Origin: an uncultured Butyricicoccus sp.
Lineage (GTDB): Bacteria > Bacillota > Clostridia > Oscillospirales > Butyricicoccaceae
DNA: 15,682 bases
Reading direction: 5' to 3'
NCBI GenBank assembly: GCA_959018045.1
Contig: CAUEJN010000021.1
Span: forward strand, 1-15,682
Shown here: positions 1 through 6,009 of the stretch, in pieces
How positions within the stretch are numbered: the stretch's first letter is position 1
Layout: every line of letters begins with the position of its first letter
Program-made: the position numbers and the translations under genes
The notes under the pieces: model-generated
Seen by the model: the letters and a program-made list of their open reading frames with translations, nothing else
Told to the model about the DNA's origin: nothing
Database searches by the model: none

Positions 1-69
1 CAGGTTCCACCTGGACGGGCTCAAGGGACTCGTCCCTTGAGAATCCCGTTCTCGCCTGCGGGCGGGATG
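1..69 (-). repeat. Multi-hairpin 3'-UTR element, copy 1 (partial, cut by window edge)
   Basis: This is a cluster of palindromes 17 bases beyond the stop codon of the HAD gene. Read in the sense of that gene (minus strand), it starts with a 16-base block (bases 52-67) that is identical in copies 3 and 4. It continues with a perfect 10-bp hairpin (arms 20-29 and 32-41, sense CTCAAGGGAC/GTCCCTTGAG), then a hairpin of the CCAGGT-GGA-ACCTG type at 1-13. The rest lies outside the window. Membership in the family is seen directly; its function is unknown. Confidence 0.7.
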
Positions 70-85
70 AGAGCGCCGTGCGCCG

Positions 86-901
86 TCAATTCTTCTCAAA
101 GATATAATGCTCACACATATCGGCGAACGCGCCCTCGTGCGCCGGACAGCACACGTAATCAGCGTGCGCCTTGGCGGTATCCGCACCATCTGCCGGGCAC
201 GCCGACGTACCCGCCGCATCCAGCAGCTGAATATCGTTTTCATTATCCCCGATTGCCAGTGTCCGCGCAGGATCAATCCCGAGCGTCTCACACAGCGCGG
301 TCAATGTCGTGCCTTTACTGATACCCCGTGCGTAGCAGTCGATGTAGTTGTCGTGGCTGCGGTGCCACTGATAGCGCGGGTCGGTATCTGCGGTCAGGAT
401 GGGCAGTGCACGGTCGATATCCTCAAACGGCGCATTGAGTACGATCTTATTCATAGGTTTATAGATGATGGTCTTGAGGTCGGGGACTTCAACGAGCGGA
501 TAGCACAGCAGACGCGCTTCGTTTTCCAGCAGCGCCGTGCGGCGCGAGACGTACAGTTTACCGTCCATTGGCAGGACGAAGGACAGACCAAGATCTACAT
601 AACGGTCGAAAATCTCACACAGGGTCTTTATGGATAACATACCGGTCATCTGGTTTTCACGGGTGGCAATCGTGTATACGCCGGCACCGCCTGAGTGAAT
701 AATATGGGTGAAGTCATCCCAGAGATTGAGACGGTCGAGCGCCGGGACAACGGCGTCCAGTTCACGGCCGGTTGCGATGGCGCAGCGGATGCCTTGGGCT
801 TTCAGACGATGCAACGCATCGCGGTCACGGTCACAGATATTTTCCCGATCGTAGAACAGAGTACCGTCCAGATCGGTCACGACAAAATCAAAGCAAGACA
901 T
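86..901 (-). CDS. HAD-superfamily hydrolase, Cof-type (sugar-phosphatase-like)
   Basis: The 271-residue product carries the HAD phosphatase motifs. Motif I is DLDGT with the nucleophile Asp10 and Asp12. Motif II is the threonine of ATGR at 43-46, motif III is Lys196 in GISKG, and motif IV is GDNEND at 218-223. The large cap between about 85 and 185 and the overall length fit the Cof/YidA type IIB group, soluble enzymes that dephosphorylate sugar phosphates or flavin/PLP precursors. The substrate cannot be read from sequence. I chose the ATG at 901 because GGAGGA lies 10 bases upstream; an ATG at 973 would add 24 unconserved-looking residues and overlaps the promoter. It has its own promoter and appears to be a single-gene unit followed by a multi-hairpin element. 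Confidence 0.88.
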   Translation of the reverse strand: MSCFDFVVTDLDGTLFYDRENICDRDRDALHRLKAQGIRCAIATGRELDAVVPALDRLNLWDDFTHIIHSGGAGVYTIATRENQMTGMLSIKTLCEIFDRYVDLGLSFVLPMDGKLYVSRRTALLENEARLLCYPLVEVPDLKTIIYKPMNKIVLNAPFEDIDRALPILTADTDPRYQWHRSHDNYIDCYARGISKGTTLTALCETLGIDPARTLAIGDNENDIQLLDAAGTSACPADGADTAKAHADYVCCPAHEGAFADMCEHYIFEKN

Positions 902-944
902 GATGGCAGAGTCCTCCGAATATAGCGTATTTACATCTAATCTT

Positions 945-973
945 ATCATACAGGTTACGGAGAGCAAAGTCAA
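945..973 (-). promoter_or_regulatory. Sigma-A-type promoter for the HAD gene
   Basis: On the minus strand TTGACT (968-973) and TATGAT (945-950) are 17 bases apart, about 45 bases upstream of the ATG at 901. Confidence 0.7.
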
Positions 974-1018
974 CGGGGGAGCAAATGATACAATTCAGAG
1001 AATTTTTACAAAGTTGCG

Positions 1019-1047
1019 TTGCATTTCATCCGGCGTTCTGATACCAT
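1019..1047 (+). promoter_or_regulatory. Weak candidate promoter for the export-protein gene
   Basis: TTGCAT and TACCAT are 17 bases apart. A second possible -10, TAGAAT, lies at 1049-1054. The match is poor and this is only the best candidate in the gap. Confidence 0.25.
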
Positions 1048-1089
1048 CTAGAATAGACGATATGTTTGGATAAAGAGAGGGTTTGAAGT

Positions 1090-1572
1090 TTGGAAAGTTT
1101 ATTCACATGGCTGGGCGCGACCGGAAAAGAGACCGCCCTGTTCCTTGTGTCCATGCTGCCGCTCATCGAGCTGCGCGGTGCAGTGCCGATCGGCATTGCC
1201 GCCGGTATGCCCTGGACCGAGGTGCTGCCCATCTGTTACCTGGGCAATCTGCTGCCCATTCCGTTTTTGCTGCTCTTTGCCGAGCGTCTGCTCGATTGGA
1301 TGGCCAGGCAGCCGCTATTCAAAAAACCGGCAACATGGTACACCAATAAGCTCAACAGCAAGAAGGGACAGATTACAAAGTACGCAAAATGGGGTCTGTT
1401 CCTGTTTGTCGCCATCCCACTGCCGGGCACCGGTGCCTGGTCGGGCGCAGTCATCGCAGCGCTGCTCAAAATGCCGCCCATCCGTGCGTTTTTCTCCATC
1501 GCTGCCGGTGTTGTTGCGGCTGGTCTGATTATGGCGGTTGCATCTTCGGGTGTATTTTCGCTGTTCACCTGA
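1090..1572 (+). CDS. Small multidrug export family membrane protein (COG2426/PF06695-like)
   Basis: This is a 160-residue, strongly hydrophobic protein. Two blocks mark the family: ELRGAVPIG at 27-35 and PLPGTGAWSG at 110-119, each followed by a hydrophobic stretch. Their similar placement suggests an internal pseudo-repeat of re-entrant or transmembrane helices, with further membrane segments near 14-40, 44-66, 103-126 and 133-158 and a basic loop at 76-100. The family is annotated as small multidrug export proteins, but substrates are poorly established, so export of drugs is a label rather than a finding. The start is a TTG at 1090, chosen because GAGAGGG sits 8 bases upstream and the family's N-terminus begins here. 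It converges on the next gene across a shared terminator. Confidence 0.85.
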   Translation: MESLFTWLGATGKETALFLVSMLPLIELRGAVPIGIAAGMPWTEVLPICYLGNLLPIPFLLLFAERLLDWMARQPLFKKPATWYTNKLNSKKGQITKYAKWGLFLFVAIPLPGTGAWSGAVIAALLKMPPIRAFFSIAAGVVAAGLIMAVASSGVFSLFT

Positions 1573-1600
1573 CCCGCGACAAAACCTCAAACTACATGAA

Positions 1601-1634
1601 AAAAGCGCCGGCTCGCAGACGGCGCAATTTTTTT
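1601..1634. terminator. Bidirectional intrinsic terminator
   Basis: The stem GCGCCG (1605-1610) pairs with CGGCGC (1620-1625). It is flanked by A and T runs, so it can serve both the export-protein gene and the convergent gene ending at 1642. Confidence 0.8.
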
Positions 1635-1641
1635 GACCGGT

Positions 1642-2274
1642 TTACACTTTTCGCAGCACGAGCCGCAGACCATGCCGCCAGATCATGGGCGTAATGCGTC
1701 CCATGAGGAACTCGGCGGTTACATCGCCGTCGGTTACGATCTCCAGCATCGGGCGACCGGACAGGTAATCTAGCCGCAGACGACCCAGACCGTGGGACAG
1801 ATACCACAGACAGCCGCCGTACGGCATCGCCGCGAGCTTTTCCATCAGGAAGCGCTGCGGAACGTAGCAGATGACGTGGAAGGCACTGTCGGGGTCAAAA
1901 AGCATGGCGGCGAGCAGATCGAGCGGGAGCTGCTCGCCGGGATGGAGCAGGAACGAGGGGCTGGCGCTGTCGCGCACGACCTGACCGAAGGCCTCGGCAC
2001 AATCGACGAGCATGGGCGCGTCGGGATGATCGGGGTGGACACAGTGGAAGTGAATCAGTACGGGCAGATGACCCGTCATCATGTGCAGCACGTCCAGAAT
2101 CATCGGCACAGCATCGCGCTGTGCTTCGGGTGCAAAGAACTGCTCGTAAAGATAGGGGCGCAGCGTGAACATGTGCGCATTTTTGTGTGACTGATCCGCC
2201 AGCAGAACCCAGCAGGTACGAAAACGCTCGCGCTGCTTGTCGGTCAAATTTTCATCGATACAGTCGTTATGCAT
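1642..2274 (-). CDS. Conserved-looking hypothetical protein, 210 residues
   Basis: I do not recognise this protein. It is 210 residues, with no signal peptide or clear membrane span. A histidine-rich patch, HFHCVHPDHPDAP at 75-87, could suggest a metal site, but no known metal motif is complete. The N-terminal third is helical and polar; the C-terminal half alternates hydrophobic residues in a way that fits mixed alpha/beta folding. The ATG at 2274 is chosen because AGGAGGA lies 6 bases upstream and a good promoter follows immediately; the open frame upstream to 2418 runs through that promoter and is not coding. It is a single-gene unit with codon use like its neighbours, so it is likely real. 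Confidence 0.7.
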   Translation of the reverse strand: MHNDCIDENLTDKQRERFRTCWVLLADQSHKNAHMFTLRPYLYEQFFAPEAQRDAVPMILDVLHMMTGHLPVLIHFHCVHPDHPDAPMLVDCAEAFGQVVRDSASPSFLLHPGEQLPLDLLAAMLFDPDSAFHVICYVPQRFLMEKLAAMPYGGCLWYLSHGLGRLRLDYLSGRPMLEIVTDGDVTAEFLMGRITPMIWRHGLRLVLRKV

Positions 2275-2316
2275 ATACGTTCCTCCTGAATAGGACACAA
2301 TCGGTCTGGTACACTT

Positions 2317-2345
2317 ATTATATGGTTCACGGCGTGGAAAAGCAA
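2317..2345 (-). promoter_or_regulatory. Promoter for the 210-residue hypothetical gene
   Basis: On the minus strand TTGCTT (2340-2345) and a perfect TATAAT (2317-2322) are 17 bases apart, about 43 bases upstream of the ATG. Confidence 0.7.
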
Positions 2346-2411
2346 GGCAGAGGCGGGCAAAATCGGCAGATTTTTTGTACCGCACGGGTCGGGGAAAATG
2401 GAATGCGCCCC

Positions 2412-2439
2412 TTGACAATTCGATATGGGAGAGTATAAT
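2412..2439 (+). promoter_or_regulatory. Strong promoter for tRNA-Ala
   Basis: Both boxes are perfect: TTGACA at 2412-2417 and TATAAT at 2434-2439, with a 16-base spacer. It lies about 50 bases upstream of the tRNA and has no ribosome site after it. Confidence 0.85.
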
Positions 2440-2496
2440 TAAAAATTGTCAGGAGCCTTTTTTCGGCATAAATTGAACGGAAATATTGCATATTAT

Positions 2497-2572
2497 GGGC
2501 CTGTAGCTCAGTTGGGAGAGCGTTCGGTTCGCATCCGAGAGGTCAAGGGTTCGAATCCCTCCAGGTCCACCA
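2497..2572 (+). tRNA. tRNA-Ala (anticodon CGC)
   Basis: The 76-base cloverleaf has an encoded CCA. The acceptor stem is GGGCCTG/CAGGTCC with the G3:U70 wobble that identifies alanine tRNAs. The anticodon loop TTCGCAT gives CGC, reading GCG codons. The T stem has one A-C mismatch at its outer pair (49-65). It has its own promoter and terminator. Confidence 0.93.
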
Positions 2573-2610
2573 AAAATCGACAAGTTTCGCAAGGAGCTTG
2601 TCGATTTTTT
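2573..2610 (+). terminator. Intrinsic terminator after tRNA-Ala
   Basis: A long stem, AAAAATCGACAAG pairing with CTTGTCGATTTTT, starts right at the end of the CCA and ends in a T run. The mutT ribosome site follows 31 bases later, so mutT expression may depend on read-through or on a promoter I cannot see. Confidence 0.85.
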
Positions 2611-2651
2611 ACTTAATACTTGAGAAAAAGAACAACAAACGGAGGAAAAAT

Positions 2652-3041
2652 ATGGTGACCGAAGTGGTAGCTGCACTGATTTGGCGGGGCAAGGAGTTTA
2701 TGATCTGTCAGCGACCGGCGCATAAGGCACGCGGGCTTTTGTGGGAGTTTGTCGGCGGAAAGGTAGAGCCGGGAGAGACCGGGGAACAAGCGCTGGTGCG
2801 TGAGTGCCGGGAAGAGCTTGGGGTTACGGTGTCGGTCGGCGAGCCGTTTATGGAGGTCACACACACCTACCCGGACATTACCGTCCATCTGGTTCTCTTT
2901 CACGCCTCCATCGTGGAGGGTGAGCCGCAGATGCTCGAGCACAATGACATTCGCTGGATTACGGCAGATGAAATTGGACAGTATGCCTTCTGCCCGGCAG
3001 ATGAGGAGATTTTAGAACGGCTGAGGAGGGAATATACATGA
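2652..3041 (+). CDS. mutT: Nudix hydrolase, MutT-type 8-oxo-dGTP diphosphatase
   Basis: The 129-residue protein holds a complete Nudix box at 36-58: Gly36, five residues, Glu42, seven residues, Arg50-Glu51, Cys52, then REELGV with Glu54 and Glu55 as metal ligands. Length and the opening VTEVVAALIWRGKEFMICQR match MutT-type enzymes, which hydrolyse oxidised dGTP to the monophosphate and so prevent A:T to C:G transversions in the cytoplasm. GGAGG lies 6 bases before the ATG. Its stop overlaps the next gene's start (ATGA), so the two are translationally coupled. Other Nudix substrates are possible, but MutT is the best fit. Confidence 0.88.
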   Translation: MVTEVVAALIWRGKEFMICQRPAHKARGLLWEFVGGKVEPGETGEQALVRECREELGVTVSVGEPFMEVTHTYPDITVHLVLFHASIVEGEPQMLEHNDIRWITADEIGQYAFCPADEEILERLRREYT

Positions 3042-3613
3042 CAGAATTGGAAAAAATGCAGCGTGCTAAGATGTACCTGGATAAGTTGGCGAATGGGATT
3101 GACCCGATTTCTGATCGGGAAATGCCAGATGATACGGTGTTAAACCAAGTCCGGTTGTCAAGATGTCTGTTTTATGTGTCCGATATCCTGAGGCAGGTGA
3201 TTGAGAATGAAGGACAGATTGGGCGTGGCGAGCGGGTACATAAACAACCTTTTTCTGTGACTGAGGAAATGCGGCAAAATATGTATTACTCAGAATCGCC
3301 GGTTGCAATTAGTCAGTTGCTGGGGGTTGTCAACAGCTTGATTGATGTACAGATAACGCGCAAGCTTGCAGCTACGACAGTAACCGGATGGTTAGTCGAG
3401 CAGGGGCTATTACGTGTGGAGCCTATATCAAATGGGAAGACCCATAAATTGCCCACAGAACGAGGTATGCAGCTGGGGATGACAAGCGAACACCGGTCTG
3501 GACAGTATGGCGAGTATGACATCGTGTTGTACAATGAGCAGGCACAGCGGTTTATAGTTGATAATTTAGAGGCAATTGTGAAGTATGGTCAGGATAAAAG
3601 AGAGCATCATTGA
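3038..3613 (+). CDS. Hypothetical protein coupled to mutT, possible winged helix
   Basis: This 191-residue soluble protein is of a type I cannot name. The first 65 residues look helical, with the stretch YLDKLANGIDPI at 13-24 and RLSRCLFYVSDILRQVIENEG at about 39-59. Residues 95-150 read like a winged-helix unit: TRKLAATTVTGWLVEQGLL, then a basic turn NGKTHK and a PTERGMQLGM-type strand/turn also seen in phage antirepressor-like proteins. The C-terminal YNEQAQRFIVDNLEAI is helical. The start overlaps the mutT stop by four bases, and a strong terminator follows, so it is the last gene of a two-gene unit. It is visibly less GC-rich at third positions than its neighbours, which could mean acquisition or weak codon selection. 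A nucleic-acid role is inference only. Confidence 0.75.
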   Translation: MTELEKMQRAKMYLDKLANGIDPISDREMPDDTVLNQVRLSRCLFYVSDILRQVIENEGQIGRGERVHKQPFSVTEEMRQNMYYSESPVAISQLLGVVNSLIDVQITRKLAATTVTGWLVEQGLLRVEPISNGKTHKLPTERGMQLGMTSEHRSGQYGEYDIVLYNEQAQRFIVDNLEAIVKYGQDKREHH

Positions 3614-3629
3614 AGTCTATTGATATAAC

Positions 3630-3654
3630 AAAACCGCCTGAAAAGGCGGTTTTT
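3630..3654. terminator. Bidirectional intrinsic terminator
   Basis: AAAACCGCC (3630-3638) pairs with GGCGGTTTT (3645-3653) around the loop TGAAAA. A and T tracts flank both sides. It ends the mutT unit and could also end a leftward transcript from the short frame at 3670-3783. Confidence 0.85.
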
Positions 3655-3669
3655 GTGATATAAACACTG

Positions 3670-3783
3670 TTACACATGGGTAAAGCTCAGCACAATCAGC
3701 ATCACAGTGTCGAACAGCAGTACCAGCCAGAGCGCGGGATGGGTCAGAATGGCACGCGGCAGAGCGCACGGTATTTTGTTCAT
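3670..3783 (-). CDS. Possible 37-residue single-span membrane peptide
   Basis: A minus-strand frame encodes 37 residues: a short basic N-terminus (CALPRAILTHP), then a hydrophobic run ALWLVLLFDTVMLIVLSF at about 17-34 that could span the membrane once. Codons are GC-rich at third positions like the local genes, whereas the DNA just upstream is AT-rich. The frame ends 16 bases before a terminator that also works leftward. Against it: there is no convincing ribosome site before the ATG at 3783, nor before an in-frame ATG at 3834 that would give 54 residues. It may be a small gene or the tail of a decayed longer one. Confidence 0.35.
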   Translation of the reverse strand: MNKIPCALPRAILTHPALWLVLLFDTVMLIVLSFTHV

Positions 3784-3934
3784 TGTAACATGCGCTGTGA
3801 GGGATTGAAAGAATAAAATGAGAATTTTTACCATTTTTAAGATAAAAATGCAGGAAAATGTGACGGAAAACCGATAATATAGGACAATTTTGGAATATAA
3901 TTTGCAAAAATTTCATAAAGTGGATAGAAACCTG

Positions 3935-3943
3935 TGCTATACT
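3935..3943 (+). promoter_or_regulatory. Extended -10 promoter for the YcxB-like gene
   Basis: TGC followed by TATACT forms an extended -10; the -35 is poor. It lies about 70 bases before the ATG at 4016. Confidence 0.5.
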
Positions 3944-4015
3944 ATTACATATTTATAGGAATCTTTTGAAGATATAACATAAAATTACTTTTTGAGCGCA
4001 CAAGGAGGCCACGCC

Positions 4016-4804
4016 ATGTCGTCTGAATTTGTCTTCCGAATCAGTCCGATGGATACCGTAGCCCTGATGCCGCAGGTCAGCTGTGCGCTGGAAGCCTACA
4101 ACGAGCAGGAGTCCAGACGCAAGTACCCGGGTACTTGGCGTTTGGTCGACCGGCTGCGCCGTGTGCCCAAAGCACCCGCAGAGGTGCGCAGAAAACGCCG
4201 CAGACGGCGTACGGTGTTGGGACTGATCGACTGGTTGCTGGGTATGTACATATTCGTTCCGATAGTGAGTGCCCCTGATCAATTAGGACATTTGCTTCCA
4301 TGTAGTATTGTGGCTATTTTCACTGGCATAATTTTTTTGTGGCGGTATCAGCGAATATTGCTCGCTATATTGAGCATGCTCAGTGCATTTTTTCTATGTG
4401 TGTTAGGATATGGAGCGGGGGCAAGATACGGGATTTTGCTGCCTGTGGGAATTGGTGAAGCCGTGCTCGGCTTGGCCTGCCTGCTCACGTGCAGGAAGCC
4501 GCGTGTAACTGCTTATGATCGCGCTGCAAAGGAGCTGCTTACACGACGAAATTACATGCAAAGATTGGAACGGGCATATTTTACGATTACTGAACAGGAC
4601 TTAACACTGGAAGTGTATGACCAGCCCGACCAAAAGTACACCGTACCGCTCACACAGCTGGCCTACCTTATCGAGACCGAGGACTTGATGCTGCCCATTT
4701 ATGCGGAGTCGGTGACCGTTCTGCAAAAGCGCGACCTGATGACCGGCACGCTGCCCGAACTGCGCGAATTTCTGGCAGACCGTCTGGTGCAGACCAGTCT
4801 GTGA
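4016..4804 (+). CDS. Membrane protein with YcxB-like C-terminal domain
   Basis: The 262-residue protein has a cytosolic-looking N-terminus that ends in a dense basic patch (RRKRRRRR around 58-65). Hydrophobic segments follow at about 68-84, 92-109, 114-131 and 138-158. The C-terminal part (about 185-260) resembles the YcxB-like domain: a beta-rich stretch with YFTITEQDLTLEV, then a TVPLTQLAYLIET strand pair, and a closing helix of the TGTLPELREFLADRL kind. Such proteins are common, poorly characterised membrane proteins of Bacillota. The ATG at 4016 has AAGGAGG 7 bases upstream; an earlier TTG at 3992 lacks a site. The membrane-span section (about 4240-4440) is more AT-rich than both ends. 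The family call rests on motif resemblance only. Confidence 0.7.
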   Translation: MSSEFVFRISPMDTVALMPQVSCALEAYNEQESRRKYPGTWRLVDRLRRVPKAPAEVRRKRRRRRTVLGLIDWLLGMYIFVPIVSAPDQLGHLLPCSIVAIFTGIIFLWRYQRILLAILSMLSAFFLCVLGYGAGARYGILLPVGIGEAVLGLACLLTCRKPRVTAYDRAAKELLTRRNYMQRLERAYFTITEQDLTLEVYDQPDQKYTVPLTQLAYLIETEDLMLPIYAESVTVLQKRDLMTGTLPELREFLADRLVQTSL

Positions 4805-4821
4805 GTGTATTTCCTCAAAAT

Positions 4822-4850
4822 AAAAAAACCGCCTGCAAGGGCGGTTTTTT
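4822..4850. terminator. Bidirectional intrinsic terminator
   Basis: AAAAACCGCC pairs with GGCGGTTTTT around TGCAAG. It separates the YcxB-like gene from the convergent gene ending at 4867 and is nearly the same hairpin as the one at 3630. Confidence 0.88.
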
Positions 4851-4866
4851 GTCTGTAAATGGGGAT

Positions 4867-5370
4867 TCAATCACCCAAAAGGCAGAACTCGATGCGAGAC
4901 ACAGCCGTGCCCAGTCCATCGAAGCCGATGCAGCGGCTCGGACGGGTATTGACGGCGGCATCGAGCAGGGGCTGCACCTGCGTGGCGGTGTCCACGGCCA
5001 TGTCGAGCGCGAGCACGTCATCCCATGCGCGGTTGAGGAAGGCGACTTCCCGGCGGCCATGCGTGCGCGTCAGAGACAGCGCACCCGCGCGGGACAGATA
5101 GTCGTCGATGACCGGCTGGGCGAACCCGGCAGCGGTCAGACTGTCGCGCAGTCCGGTTTCAAAGAGCGCGGGCAAATCGCGCCACGCGAGCGGGGACACG
5201 TCAAAGCACACAAAGGTGTACCGGCTGTGACAGTGGACGGCGAGCAGGCTTTTGCGTCCGTGTAGATCGATAACGTGTGCGTCCCAGCAATACCGGCGGT
5301 CGGGTTGGGTGCCGTAGTCGGTTTTTTGTTTGAGAAAACGCTGTAAGGGGAAGGTCAGACCGAGTTCCAT
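4867..5370 (-). CDS. DUF6933-like protein
   Basis: This 167-residue soluble protein resembles the DUF6933 family. The order is: an N-terminal strand with FPLQRFLKQK; a WDAHVIDLHGRKSLLAVHCHSR core at about 35-56 (family pattern: short polar loop, then a hydrophobic strand ending in a Thr/Ser-Arg-Tyr); a helix WRDLPALFETGLRDSL; and then RTHGRREVAFLNRAWDDVLAL, where the family has an Asn-Arg/Lys-Ala helix. Its function is unknown. I chose the ATG at 5370 because GAGG lies 7 bases upstream; the ATG at 5385 has none. It lies 48 bases after the acetyltransferase gene on the same strand, so the two are probably one transcript, ended by the terminator at 4822-4850. Confidence 0.65.
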   Translation of the reverse strand: MELGLTFPLQRFLKQKTDYGTQPDRRYCWDAHVIDLHGRKSLLAVHCHSRYTFVCFDVSPLAWRDLPALFETGLRDSLTAAGFAQPVIDDYLSRAGALSLTRTHGRREVAFLNRAWDDVLALDMAVDTATQVQPLLDAAVNTRPSRCIGFDGLGTAVSRIEFCLLGD

Positions 5371-5418
5371 GGGAGTACCTCGCATAAAAAGGATAATGAC
5401 GAAAATCGTCTGCGTCCA

Positions 5419-5880
5419 TTACGGGACAATCTTGCGGATTTGGGTCAGGTCACCGCTGCACAGGGCTTCCAGATTGCGGAAAATCTTGTCTTCATCCCAG
5501 TCCCACCACCGCAGCGCGAGCAGGTAGTCGGTCAGTTCTGGGTCGAAGCGGGGACGAATCACACGGCAGGGATTGCCGGCTGCGATCGTGTAGGGCGGGA
5601 TATCGCTGGCAACGACCGCATTTGTGCCGATGATCACACCGTTCATCACAAATTCTACGCCCTTGCCGATGGCGCAGAACTTGCCGATGATGAGTTTGTC
5701 CCCGATAAATTCGTAGTGATGGGTCACATGGGACTCGAAATCCACGCCGCCGGTCGCGGCATCGTCATAGTAAGTGCACGCACCAATCTCAATGTTGGGT
5801 CGGGTGATCACGTTTTTGATGTAGCAAAGACTGGGAGTGGCTTCATTTGGGTGAATGGCGTCGGGGCTTGGCTCAAACAT
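5419..5880 (-). CDS. Vat/CatB-type xenobiotic acetyltransferase with internal deletion
   Basis: The protein is 153 residues against roughly 205-220 for Vat-type streptogramin or CatB-type chloramphenicol acetyltransferases. The N-terminal part matches the family through IGKFCAIGKGVEFVMNG (65-81). The C-terminal part matches from VIIGTNAVVASDIPPYTIAAGNP (82-104) to RFD and the WWDWDEDKI helix. The piece normally between them is absent; it holds the NHR-type motif with the catalytic histidine and several left-handed beta-helix turns. The frame is kept. Loss of catalysis is inferred from family knowledge. The ATG at 5880 has GGGAG 8 bases upstream. It has its own extended -10 promoter and sits divergent from a TipA-type regulator, an arrangement that recalls drug-response loci. 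It may be a decaying resistance gene or a repurposed fold. Confidence 0.8.
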   Translation of the reverse strand: MFEPSPDAIHPNEATPSLCYIKNVITRPNIEIGACTYYDDAATGGVDFESHVTHHYEFIGDKLIIGKFCAIGKGVEFVMNGVIIGTNAVVASDIPPYTIAAGNPCRVIRPRFDPELTDYLLALRWWDWDEDKIFRNLEALCSGDLTQIRKIVP

Positions 5881-5913
5881 AAAATGAACTCCCATCCTAT
5901 TTGTACTGCCATC

Positions 5914-5922
5914 AGTATACCA
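5914..5922 (-). promoter_or_regulatory. Extended -10 promoter for the acetyltransferase gene
   Basis: On the minus strand TGG-TATACT forms an extended -10 about 35 bases before the ATG; the -35 is weak. The MerR-type dyad at 5965-5979 lies about 45 bases upstream of it. Confidence 0.6.
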
Positions 5923-5958
5923 GATTTTGAAGACGACCGAAAGAAATATATTTTTCTC

Positions 5959-5989
5959 TTGACTTTGACGTTCCGTCAACTGTTATGCT
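5959..5989 (+). promoter_or_regulatory. MerR-type promoter and operator of the TipA-like gene
   Basis: TTGACT (5959-5964) and TATGCT (5984-5989) are separated by 19 bases, longer than the optimal 17. A perfect dyad, TTGACG-TTC-CGTCAA (5965-5979), fills the spacer. This is the usual layout for MerR/TipA activators, which twist an over-long promoter into a usable form, so autoregulation is a strong inference. Confidence 0.8.
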
Positions 5990-6009
5990 GTCAGTAAGGA
6001 GGGATGAAC

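Noticed and set aside
1..69. CRISPR array or simple terminator as explanation for the hairpin clusters
   Set aside because: Repeats are not evenly spaced or uniform and have no spacers; most hairpins lack a T run, and true terminators exist separately nearby.
902..973. N-terminal extension of the HAD gene to 295 residues
   Set aside because: The added codons cover the promoter boxes, and the ATG at 901 has its own ribosome site right before the conserved DLDGT start.
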